From: an uncultured Pelagibacteraceae bacterium | GTDB lineage: Bacteria > Pseudomonadota > Alphaproteobacteria > Pelagibacterales > Pelagibacteraceae | NCBI GenBank assembly: GCA_902566925.1 | Contig: CACFKO010000027.1 | Coordinates: 1 to 8,069, forward strand | Direction of reading: 5' to 3' | Length of the DNA stretch: 8,069 bases | Part shown: positions 1-6,731 of the stretch, piece after piece | Position numbering within the stretch: position 1 is the stretch's first letter | Layout: the number at the start of each line of letters is the position of its first letter | The notes under the pieces: generated by a model | Told to the model about the DNA's origin: nothing | What the model saw: the letters and a program-made list of their open reading frames with translations, nothing else | Database searches by the model: none | Position numbers and translations under genes: made by a program

Positions 1-1056
1 GCAATGCCGAATGTAGCATTTGGTGCTCCTAAAACTTTAAAGATGCAAGCAGCTTGGCCTTCTGGAGCAAATATATTCTTCGAAATGGCTGGCGACTATG
101 CAAAAATGGTTAGCGACATGTCAGGTGGACAATTGAAGATTGATCTTCAACCAGTTGGCGCAGTAGTTAAAACATCTGAAATCGGTCAAGCAGTAAGTTC
201 TGGAGTTCTAGATATGGGACACTGGGTAACTGCCTACTGGTACGGAAAAAATCCAGCAGCATCATTGTTTGGTACTGGTCCTTCGTACGGAATGTCATCT
301 CAAGAAGTTATGGGATGGATGGAGTATGGTGGAGGAAGAAAACTATATGATGAAACACTTGCAAAAGTTGGTTTCAATTATGTTGGTTTCTTTCACATGC
401 CAATGCCTGCTCAGCCATTTGGTTGGTTCAAAAAGAACGTAACTAAAGTGTCTGACGTCAAAGGTATGAAGTATAGAACAGTTGGTCTTGCGACTAACGT
501 ATTAACAGCAATGGGAATGGTTGTAAGGCAGCTTCCTGGTGGAGAAATTCAGCCTGCTATGAAAACAGGTTTAATTGAAGCCGCGGAGTTTAACAACCCA
601 ACTTCAGACTCACAGTTTGGTATGCAAGATGTATCTAAGCACTATCACTTAGGTAGTTTTCACCAATCTCAGGAGATGTTTGAAATTCCAATCAATAAGA
701 AAACATTTGGCGGATTAAGCCCACAACATCAGGCTATTCTAAAAAATGCTGCTTATGCTGCGAATACAGACAACTACTTTAAAGCATTAGTGAGATACTC
801 AGCTGACTTATCTAAATTGATGAACCAACACAAAGTGAACGTTTATCAAACTTCTGATGAGATTTTAGCTCAACAATTAAAAGGATGGGACAAAGTTATT
901 GGAGATTTCAATAAGAAAGATCCTTTCTTTAAGAAGATTGTAGACTCACAAAAAGCTTACGCTAAAAGAGTAATGAAATACTTGCTGATGAATCAGCCTA
1001 ATTACAGACTGGCTTATGAAAATGAGTTTGGTTCTTTAGCTAAAGTTAAAATTTAA
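1..1056 (+). CDS. dctP: TRAP transporter periplasmic solute-binding protein, TakP-like (5' partial)
   Basis: This is the periplasmic receptor of a sodium-driven TRAP transporter, which captures a small organic acid and hands it to the membrane subunits encoded next door. The reading frame is open from base 1, so the Met at base 4 is not the start. The first residues (AMPNVAFGA) look like the end of a signal peptide, possibly of Tat type, whose beginning lies outside the window. Counting from that Met, family landmarks are KMQAAWPSG (13-21), the MSGGQLKI region (39-46), QPFGWFKK (137-144), the Arg of KYRTVG (Arg158, expected carboxylate-binding residue), LPGGEI (177-182) and AAEF (193-196). 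The mature protein of about 345 residues is normal for the family. Compared with TakP, the usual Glu-Trp appears as Glu-Phe and His-Glu as His-Gln, so the ligand may differ. The gene ends TAA-TAG and is followed by a strong terminator. Confidence 0.93.
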   Translation, partial: AMPNVAFGAPKTLKMQAAWPSGANIFFEMAGDYAKMVSDMSGGQLKIDLQPVGAVVKTSEIGQAVSSGVLDMGHWVTAYWYGKNPAASLFGTGPSYGMSSQEVMGWMEYGGGRKLYDETLAKVGFNYVGFFHMPMPAQPFGWFKKNVTKVSDVKGMKYRTVGLATNVLTAMGMVVRQLPGGEIQPAMKTGLIEAAEFNNPTSDSQFGMQDVSKHYHLGSFHQSQEMFEIPINKKTFGGLSPQHQAILKNAAYAANTDNYFKALVRYSADLSKLMNQHKVNVYQTSDEILAQQLKGWDKVIGDFNKKDPFFKKIVDSQKAYAKRVMKYLLMNQPNYRLAYENEFGSLAKVKI

Positions 1057-1072
1057 TAGCTTTTAAAAAATT

Positions 1073-1103
1073 AAAGGGGGCTTTTTGTAGCCCCCTTTTT
1101 TTT
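1073..1103 (+). terminator. Intrinsic terminator between dctP and dctQ
   Basis: A perfect 10-base-pair stem (AAAGGGGGCT at 1073-1082 pairing with AGCCCCCTTT at 1089-1098) encloses a 6-base loop (TTTTGT), and an uninterrupted T-run covers 1096-1103. The G5/C5 core in otherwise AT-rich DNA makes it unmistakable. It lies 16 bases after the dctP stop codon. It probably stops most transcripts after the binding protein and protects that mRNA's 3' end, giving an excess of receptor over permease. Partial read-through or a new promoter would then supply dctQM. Confidence 0.9.
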
Positions 1104-1122
1104 ATGGCAATTCAAAAGAAAT

Positions 1123-1128
1123 TATAAT
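1123..1128 (+). promoter_or_regulatory. Candidate -10 element upstream of dctQ
   Basis: An exact TATAAT sits 20 bases after the terminator T-run and 15 bases before the dctQ ATG at 1144. No convincing -35 box is present; the best placed sequences are T-rich only. If used, transcription would start around 1134-1136 and the leader would be only about 10 bases. In DNA this AT-rich a TATAAT can occur by chance, so this is a candidate supported mainly by its position just after a terminator. Confidence 0.3.
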
Positions 1129-1143
1129 AGCTTGGTAATATTC

Positions 1144-1734
1144 ATGATGAGAGGATACATAAGTTTTGCAGATACATTAAGCACGTCTTTAGGGAAAGCA
1201 TTTTCGTGGTGCATAGTAGTTTTAATGGGCGGAACATGTTACGAGGTGATTATGGCATATGCATTTAATGCTCCAACACTTTGGAATTTTGATTTTAGTT
1301 TACAAATGTATGCAGGAATTTTCATGATGGCAGCTGCGTATACTCTTTCTACCGAGGCACATGTGCGAGGAGATGTAATTTACAGACTTTTTAAACCTAA
1401 AACACAAGCTAAGATTGATTTAGTTTTATATTTTATCTTTTTTTTTCCAGGAGTCTTGGCGCTTGTTTTTTATGGTTACGAATATGCAGCTCAAGCTTGG
1501 AAGATAAAAGAGACTAGCTGGAATAGTCCAGCACAAATAAATATTTATATGGCAAAAACATTCATACCGTTATCAGGTTTATCTTTGACTATTCAAGGAA
1601 TTAGCGAAGTTTTTAGATGCATAATTTGTATTCAAACCGGGCATTGGCCGGCAAGATCAGTTGTAGCAGCAGAAGAAACAGAAAAAATGTTAATGAGAAC
1701 TTCACAAGACGAGGATCAAAAAGATGTTATTTAG
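1144..1734 (+). CDS. dctQ: TRAP transporter small membrane subunit DctQ
   Basis: This is the small, four-helix inner-membrane subunit that pairs with DctM and docks the binding protein. Of 196 residues, hydrophobic segments lie at about 20-41, 53-70, 92-112 and 138-160. The conserved motif after helix 2 appears as EAHVRGDVIY (71-80), matching the family's HVR-D signature. The C-terminal tail (about 172-196) is charged and cytoplasmic. I chose ATG 1144; ATG 1147 directly follows and is equally possible, while an in-frame TTG at 1132 adds only four residues and falls on the putative promoter. No clear ribosome binding site is visible. The stop overlaps the dctM start by 11 bases, the usual tight dctQ-dctM coupling. 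Confidence 0.93.
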   Translation: MMRGYISFADTLSTSLGKAFSWCIVVLMGGTCYEVIMAYAFNAPTLWNFDFSLQMYAGIFMMAAAYTLSTEAHVRGDVIYRLFKPKTQAKIDLVLYFIFFFPGVLALVFYGYEYAAQAWKIKETSWNSPAQINIYMAKTFIPLSGLSLTIQGISEVFRCIICIQTGHWPARSVVAAEETEKMLMRTSQDEDQKDVI

Positions 1735-3085
1735 TTTAACAAATCCTGAAATAGCAATAATGATGATGACAGTCTTTCTTTTTGCTGTTCTCTTAGGATT
1801 TCCAATTGCATTCACACTTTTGGCAATGGGTGTTGGATTTGGTTATTACGCATATTACGATCCAACTCAAATGGAGCACTTTTTTGATAATAGAATTTTC
1901 AACCTTCTAGTTTCTAATACATACACCATAATGGATAATAATGTTTTAACTGCAGTACCACTATTTTTATTTATGGGATATTTGGTTGAGCGTGCAGGTA
2001 TAGTTTCACGGTTATTTTTTGCAATTAGACTTGCATCTCACAAACTACCTGCATCTATGGCTGTAGCAGCTTTAATTACTTGCGCATTATTTTCAACAGC
2101 TACAGGTATAATTGGTGCGGTAGTAACATTGATGGGCTTATTAGCTTGGCCAGCTATGATAAGAGCTGGATATGATAAAAAATTTTCATCAGGAGTAATA
2201 TGTTCTGGAGGGTGTCTTGGTATTTTAATCCCGCCAAGTATAATGTTAATAGTTTATGCGGTAATTGCTCAATTGTCTCCACTTAGACTATTTGCTGCAG
2301 CGATCTTCCCAGGTCTAATGTTGGCAGGACTTTATATACTTTACGTAATGATTTTAGCCTACTTTAAACCAGAGCTAGCGCCAAAACCAAAAGAGGAAGA
2401 AATACCTGAAAGATCAGTTATAATAAGAGAAGTATTAGTTTCTTTTGTACCGTTGTTCTCCTTAATCATATTAGTTTTAGGAACTATTTTAGCTGGACTA
2501 GCAACACCTGCTGAAGCAGCGGCGGTTGGAGCGTTTGGTTCAATTGTTTTATCTTTTTTTTACAAAACTCTAAAATGGAAAAATTTTAAAGAGTCCGTTT
2601 TTTTAACTGCCAAGACTACAGCAATGATTATGTGGTTATTTGTCGGGTCCTGGACTTTCGCATCGGTATTTTCCTATTTAGGTGGACATGAGGTATTTGA
2701 GCATTTTTTTAAATCCATGGATCTTCAGCCGTGGCAATTTTTAATCATAACTCAAATAATTATTTTCTTGTTAGGCTGGCCACTTGAATGGACAGAGATT
2801 TTAATAATTTTTGTACCAATATTTTTACCACTAGTTGAGTTTTTTGGGGTGAATCCATATTTCTTCGCAATGTTGATTGCTTTAAATTTACAAACCTCAT
2901 TTTTAACTCCACCAATGGCTATGTCCGCCTATTATTTAAAAGGAGTGCAAAGCAGAAACGTAGAATTACTTGAAATATTTAAAGGCATCATGCCGTTTTT
3001 GTTAATTGTAATTTTTGCTATGTTTTTGATGTATATGTTTCCAGGTATAGCACTTTGGTTACCAGAAGCACTGTTTGCAAACTAA
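1724..3085 (+). CDS. dctM: TRAP transporter large permease subunit DctM
   Basis: This is the large inner-membrane subunit that forms the sodium-coupled transport path of the TRAP system, working with DctQ and the DctP-type receptor upstream. At 453 residues it is slightly longer than the roughly 425 of classical DctM. The protein is almost wholly hydrophobic with many transmembrane segments. Landmarks are PLFLFMGYLVERAG (79-92), the GYDKKFSSGV segment (149-158) followed by CLGILIPPSI (164-173), LATPAEAAAVGA (259-270) and, near the end, TSFLTPPMAM (391-400). The two PP-containing re-entrant-type motifs mark the two structural repeats. A soluble charged loop (about 214-232) separates the halves. 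The start ATG overlaps dctQ by 11 bases and has a GAGG nine bases upstream, one of the few ribosome-binding-site-like sequences in this window. The amidase gene starts 9 bases after the stop. Confidence 0.95.
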   Translation: MLFSLTNPEIAIMMMTVFLFAVLLGFPIAFTLLAMGVGFGYYAYYDPTQMEHFFDNRIFNLLVSNTYTIMDNNVLTAVPLFLFMGYLVERAGIVSRLFFAIRLASHKLPASMAVAALITCALFSTATGIIGAVVTLMGLLAWPAMIRAGYDKKFSSGVICSGGCLGILIPPSIMLIVYAVIAQLSPLRLFAAAIFPGLMLAGLYILYVMILAYFKPELAPKPKEEEIPERSVIIREVLVSFVPLFSLIILVLGTILAGLATPAEAAAVGAFGSIVLSFFYKTLKWKNFKESVFLTAKTTAMIMWLFVGSWTFASVFSYLGGHEVFEHFFKSMDLQPWQFLIITQIIIFLLGWPLEWTEILIIFVPIFLPLVEFFGVNPYFFAMLIALNLQTSFLTPPMAMSAYYLKGVQSRNVELLEIFKGIMPFLLIVIFAMFLMYMFPGIALWLPEALFAN

Positions 3086-3094
3086 TTAAAAACA

Positions 3095-4429
3095 ATGAGC
3101 AATGTTCTTTCGATTTCAGCTATTGAGTTAGTTGAGAAATTAAAAAGTGGTGAGATCTCATGCGTTGATGCATGTAAAGAATATCTAAAAAGAATTGATA
3201 AGTTTGAAAAAGATGTAAAAGCTTGGGCTTTTTTAGATAAAAAACTTTTATTAGAAAAAGCAGAAGAAAAAGATGAATATAGAAAAACCGGAAAACCTCT
3301 GGGCCCTCTTCATGGTTTACCAATTGGTATAAAAGATATTATCGGAACACAAGATATGCCAACTGAGTGTGGAACAGTTTTAAGAAAAGGCATATCCGAA
3401 AGCGCAGATGCTGAAGTTGTTAACCTTTTAAAAATATCTGGTGCAATAATTATGGGTAAGACAGTTACTACTGAGCTAGCATATTTTGACCCAGGAAAAA
3501 CTACTAACCCGCATGATAAAACAAGAACCCCAGGGGGATCATCAAGCGGTTCCGCAGCCGCTGTGGCAGCACACATGACCCCATTGTCAGTTGGAACTCA
3601 AACAAAAGGTTCAATAATCAGACCAGCTTCTTACTGTGGTGTGGTAGGTTACAAACCTTCTTTTGGTTTAATATCTAGGAATGGTATATTAAGACAATCA
3701 TCTAAACTTGACCAAGTTGGAGTATTTGGAAAAAATGTGGAAGATGTTGCGCTTCTAACTAAATGCCTTATAAAAAAAGACTTATACGACAAAGATACAG
3801 TTCATTATTCTGCTGATAAAATGTTGGAGGAGTGTAGAAAAGGCCCTCATTTTGATCCTAAATTTATATTTTATAAAACTTCAAATTGGAAAAATATTGA
3901 TAAAGAATCACAAAAAGCTTTTGAATTTTTAATAAAAAAATTAGAAAAACATATAGAAATGTTTGATGAACCTTCTTATTTTAAAGATATTCACAAACAT
4001 CAACAAGTAATCCACGAGACTGATATGGCAAATAGTTTTCAAAAATATTATAAAAATTCAAAAAATAAACTTGGAAAAAAACTTATAGAAGCTATTGAAC
4101 GTGGTTTAAAATATTCAGCAGGCCAATACACAGAAGCGAAAGATTTTATGGAACAAAGTTATAGATCTTACAGTGAAGTGTTTGAAGATTATCATGGCGT
4201 AATCACCCCAGCTTCTACCGGTGTTGCTGATAAAGGATTAAATTCTACTGGTAGTCCAGAATTCTGTACTGTGTGGACTTATATGGGCCTACCTTCTATT
4301 TCGTTACCTTTACTTACCGGAGGAAATAATTTACCATTAGGAGTTCAGTTAGTAGGAGACAAGCTTGATGATTTAAGATTTTTGGGTGTTGCCAATTGGC
4401 TGCAAAAAAAATGCACAGATAATGAATAG
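3095..4429 (+). CDS. Amidase-signature family hydrolase (substrate unknown)
   Basis: This 444-residue enzyme belongs to the amidase-signature family, which cleaves carboxamide bonds with a Ser-cisSer-Lys triad; GatA is a relative. The triad is visible: Lys80 in GIKD, cis-Ser149 in PGGSSSGSAAAVAA (146-159), and nucleophile Ser173 in GTQTKGSIIRPAS (167-179). The 24-residue spacing between the two serines equals that of fatty acid amide hydrolase. GYKPSFGLI (185-193) follows as expected. The C-terminal region around YMGLPSISLPL and PLGVQLVG (414-421) is typical. The usual GTDTGGS is altered to GTQTKGS, placing a lysine two residues before the nucleophile. It is unlikely to be the true GatA because gatB and gatC are not adjacent and the sequence diverges in the middle. 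It probably acts in the cytoplasm on a compound brought in by the TRAP transporter 9 bases upstream; that link is inferred from position only. Confidence 0.9.
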   Translation: MSNVLSISAIELVEKLKSGEISCVDACKEYLKRIDKFEKDVKAWAFLDKKLLLEKAEEKDEYRKTGKPLGPLHGLPIGIKDIIGTQDMPTECGTVLRKGISESADAEVVNLLKISGAIIMGKTVTTELAYFDPGKTTNPHDKTRTPGGSSSGSAAAVAAHMTPLSVGTQTKGSIIRPASYCGVVGYKPSFGLISRNGILRQSSKLDQVGVFGKNVEDVALLTKCLIKKDLYDKDTVHYSADKMLEECRKGPHFDPKFIFYKTSNWKNIDKESQKAFEFLIKKLEKHIEMFDEPSYFKDIHKHQQVIHETDMANSFQKYYKNSKNKLGKKLIEAIERGLKYSAGQYTEAKDFMEQSYRSYSEVFEDYHGVITPASTGVADKGLNSTGSPEFCTVWTYMGLPSISLPLLTGGNNLPLGVQLVGDKLDDLRFLGVANWLQKKCTDNE

Positions 4430-4598
4430 ATTAACAACAATAATTGGATGTGGCTTAGCTATAGCTTTCTTAATTGGATTAGCTACAACTTTAACCAGAT
4501 CAATGATGATTGGTTTTATTGATGTTCTTCCGGTTTATATCCTTATGGGCTTGGTAATTTGTATGATGATTTATGAAGCCTTCTTCGAGAAAAAGTAA
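4422..4598 (+). CDS. Small two-helix membrane protein, function unknown
   Basis: A 58-residue protein that I do not recognise. It has two strongly hydrophobic segments, about residues 5-24 and 34-55, separated by a short turn containing Arg27, and ends in the charged tail EAFFEKK. The frame is also open upstream to a GTG at 4386, but that would put an extra stretch inside the amidase gene; ATG 4422 is the better start, overlapping the amidase stop by 8 bases. Its own end overlaps the EamA gene by 26 bases. Being locked between two genes by overlaps on both sides argues that it is real and translated with them. Possible roles are an accessory subunit of the EamA permease or of the TRAP transporter, but nothing in the sequence decides this. 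Confidence 0.72.
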   Translation: MNRLTTIIGCGLAIAFLIGLATTLTRSMMIGFIDVLPVYILMGLVICMMIYEAFFEKK

Positions 4599-5475
4599 AA
4601 GCCTTATATTTCCTTATTTTTTATTATTTTTACAGCCAGTGTTTATGGCCAGCAACTTAATTGTTGCAAGGGGTGGTGTCGAATTTGTTCCACCAATTTC
4701 TTTAGCTTTTTGGCGATGGACAACTGTATTTCTTTTATTAATCCCCTTTTTTTATAAACCTATATTAAAAAAAATAAAAAGTTTTAAAGCAGAGTTTTAT
4801 AGACTGTTTTTTCTGGGATTAACCGGCTGTGGTATATGTGGTGCATTTCCTTTTATAGCTGGTCAAACAACAACTGTAGTAAATATGGCAGTGATTTATA
4901 CATCTTCACCAATATTTATAATTTTATTATCTAGTCTTATTTACAAAGAAAAAATAAATTTAATACAAATTCTTGGTTTAATACTTTGTTTATTTGGAGT
5001 TTTTTCCATCATTTCAAAAGGAGATACTTCAATTATATCAAATCTAGAATTTACCGTAGGAGACATTTGGATGTTAGGAGCTGCAATAAGTTGGGCTCTT
5101 TACTCTATCTATTTATTAAATTGGAAATCAAAATTTGATTTATTGACTAGATTTGTTTTAATAGCAATGTTTGGATCTATATCACTATTTCCTTTTTATT
5201 TATTGGAGGAATTTCAAAAACAGAGTACAAGTTTTGATTTAAACTTTCTTTTTTGGGTAATTTTTGCCGCAATATCCCCTGCAATAATTGCTTTTACTCT
5301 TTATGCCAAAGTACAAAAATACTTAGGTGCATCAATAACTGGATTTACATTGTATCTATTTACTGTTTACGGTGCAATTTATGGGTTAATATTTTTTGGT
5401 GAGACTTTGGAATACTATCATTTTATGGGTGCATTTTTAGTTTTTATTGGAATTTACCTTGCAAAAAAAAATTAA
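4573..5475 (+). CDS. EamA/DMT-superfamily permease
   Basis: A 300-residue inner-membrane protein of the drug/metabolite transporter superfamily, whose members move metabolites, often as exporters. It shows the expected duplication: one EamA repeat at about 12-148 and a second at about 163-298, about ten hydrophobic helices in all. Typical features are PISLAFWRW (41-49) in helix 2, SSPIFIILLSSLIYKEKI (111-128), where a helix ends in the conserved Lys-Glu-Lys, and FFGETLEYYHFMGAFLVFIG (274-293), the equivalent end of the second repeat. The substrate cannot be read from the sequence. The start ATG lies inside the preceding small gene (26-base overlap); no later start would leave helix 1 intact. 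The alpha/beta hydrolase ATG follows 4 bases after the stop. Its position suggests it handles a product of the amidase or an unrelated metabolite. Confidence 0.9.
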   Translation: MKPSSRKSKSLIFPYFLLFLQPVFMASNLIVARGGVEFVPPISLAFWRWTTVFLLLIPFFYKPILKKIKSFKAEFYRLFFLGLTGCGICGAFPFIAGQTTTVVNMAVIYTSSPIFIILLSSLIYKEKINLIQILGLILCLFGVFSIISKGDTSIISNLEFTVGDIWMLGAAISWALYSIYLLNWKSKFDLLTRFVLIAMFGSISLFPFYLLEEFQKQSTSFDLNFLFWVIFAAISPAIIAFTLYAKVQKYLGASITGFTLYLFTVYGAIYGLIFFGETLEYYHFMGAFLVFIGIYLAKKN

Positions 5476-5479
5476 ATAT

Positions 5480-6271
5480 ATGTTTACAGCGATTACAGCA
5501 ATTATTTTATGTTATTTGCTGATAGTGGTTTTTGTATTTTTTTATCAACGAAATCTTCTTTATCATCCATTTGAAAACAATTATTCCACCCACCAAACAA
5601 ACTTTCCTTATGAGGAAGTTTTTATACCAGCATTCAGTGGAAATAATTTAAAAGGATGGTTCCATAAAAAAGACATTTATAACAAAAAAACTTTAGTTTT
5701 CTTTCATGGAAACGCAGGTGATCTACAAAATAGAATTTATAAACTAAATTTAATTAAGGATTTTGATATTAACTTTTTGATTGTTGCATATAGAGGTTTT
5801 AGCGGGAATAAAGGCAAACCTACTGAGGCAGGTTTATACGAAGATGCTCGAAGTACACTAAACTGGTTAACAAAGCAGAATATAAAAGAAAATAAAATTA
5901 TAATTTATGGAGAATCTCTAGGAACTGGAGTTTCCATTGAGGTTGCACAAAATAAAAAATTTGCCGGAATTATTTTAGAATCTCCATTTACATCAATGGT
6001 TGATGCAGGAAAATTTTACTATCCTTATTTACCAGTTTCTCTTTTATTAAAAGATCGATACGAAACTGTAAAAAAATTAAAAAATATAAGCAGTCCTATT
6101 TTGGTTATGCATGGAAAAAAAGATAAAATAGTTCCCTTTCATATGGGCGAACAAATTTTTGAAAAAGCTAATGAACCAAAATTTTCTTATTTTCCAGATA
6201 ATGATGACCACATGATGGATTACAATGAAGATCTTTTAAAAACTTTAAGTATTTTTTTTAAAACCATTTAG
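5480..6271 (+). CDS. Membrane-anchored alpha/beta hydrolase, Bem46/YfhR-like
   Basis: A 263-residue serine hydrolase with an N-terminal membrane anchor (about residues 3-22) followed by QRNLLYHP, the usual junction in Bem46/YfhR-type proteins. The catalytic set is visible: oxyanion-hole motif HGNAG (76-80), nucleophile Ser146 in GESLG (144-148), Asp215 in HGKKDKIVP (211-219) and probable His244 in DDHMMDY (242-248). The His surroundings differ from the usual G-H-N context, so its assignment is slightly less sure. Substrate unknown; the family includes esterases and thioesterases. I chose ATG 5480, 4 bases after the EamA stop. TTG codons at 5447 and 5459 would extend it by 11 or 7 residues into the EamA gene with no gain in similarity. 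The 3' end overlaps the convergent HPP gene by 14 bases. Confidence 0.9.
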   Translation: MFTAITAIILCYLLIVVFVFFYQRNLLYHPFENNYSTHQTNFPYEEVFIPAFSGNNLKGWFHKKDIYNKKTLVFFHGNAGDLQNRIYKLNLIKDFDINFLIVAYRGFSGNKGKPTEAGLYEDARSTLNWLTKQNIKENKIIIYGESLGTGVSIEVAQNKKFAGIILESPFTSMVDAGKFYYPYLPVSLLLKDRYETVKKLKNISSPILVMHGKKDKIVPFHMGEQIFEKANEPKFSYFPDNDDHMMDYNEDLLKTLSIFFKTI

Positions 6272-6728
6272 TAGGATAATTACGTTTTAAAATAATTTTA
6301 TTTATAAAAATAGACATCAAGATTATTACAATTGTGCCAGTGATAACTGGAAATAAAATAAAATCAAAAGATACATCTGTAAACAATACGACCAAAGGAT
6401 TAGATGCTGCAGGTGGATGCATTACTTTTAAGTAAACCATTAGAGCAACAGCTACTCCGACTGATAAACCAAGTGAGTAGAAAGAAAACCCAATTGTTTC
6501 ATTAAAAGTAATTCCAACTATAACTGAAACCAAATGTCCAAAAAAAATATTTTTTGGTTGTGCTGTTTCTAAATTATGAAGAGCAAAAACTAAAAAAACA
6601 GTTGCTCCGAAAGAAAACATTAACCATACTCCTGCAGATGTTCTTAAAGTTAAAAAAGCAAGAGCTCCTATAACTATTGCCGCAGATATTCCTGATACAA
6701 TTGGTTCTATTTTTTTTGGTATTTTCAT
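6258..6728 (-). CDS. HPP-family integral membrane protein
   Basis: A 156-residue inner-membrane protein of the HPP family, named for the His-Pro-Pro motif seen here at 104-106 within KVMHPPAASNPL (101-112). Other family landmarks are the FGAT motif (40-43), TAQPKNIFFGHLVS (55-68), and a C-terminal end YPTKWF. About four hydrophobic segments lie at 10-28, 33-51, 62-100 (possibly two helices) and 124-146. Plant chloroplast and cyanobacterial HPP proteins have been implicated in nitrite transport, but a role in this organism is not established. The start ATG lies 3 bases after the ftsY stop, so it is probably cotranscribed with dapF and ftsY, with no functional link implied. Its last 14 bases, including the stop, lie opposite the end of the alpha/beta hydrolase gene. 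Confidence 0.9.
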   Translation of the reverse strand: MKIPKKIEPIVSGISAAIVIGALAFLTLRTSAGVWLMFSFGATVFLVFALHNLETAQPKNIFFGHLVSVIVGITFNETIGFSFYSLGLSVGVAVALMVYLKVMHPPAASNPLVVLFTDVSFDFILFPVITGTIVIILMSIFINKIILKRNYPTKWF

Positions 6729-6731
6729 TTT

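Noticed and set aside
3120..3576. Two open frames on the - strand (3120-3323 and 3310-3576)
   Set aside because: Both lie fully inside the amidase gene, which has clear catalytic motifs across this stretch; the antisense translations show no recognisable domain.
4386..4421. GTG start giving a 70-residue version of the small membrane protein
   Set aside because: The extra 12 residues are read from amidase coding sequence; ATG 4422 gives a normal short overlap and keeps both hydrophobic helices.
5447..5479. TTG start extending the alpha/beta hydrolase by 11 residues
   Set aside because: ATG 5480 sits 4 bases after the EamA stop and begins directly before the membrane anchor, as in relatives; the extension lies in EamA coding sequence.
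6256..6292. Inverted repeat around the convergent stop codons as a terminator
   Set aside because: The 9-bp stem has only one G-C pair, the loop is 19 bases and no T-run follows on either strand; too weak to annotate in DNA this AT-rich.
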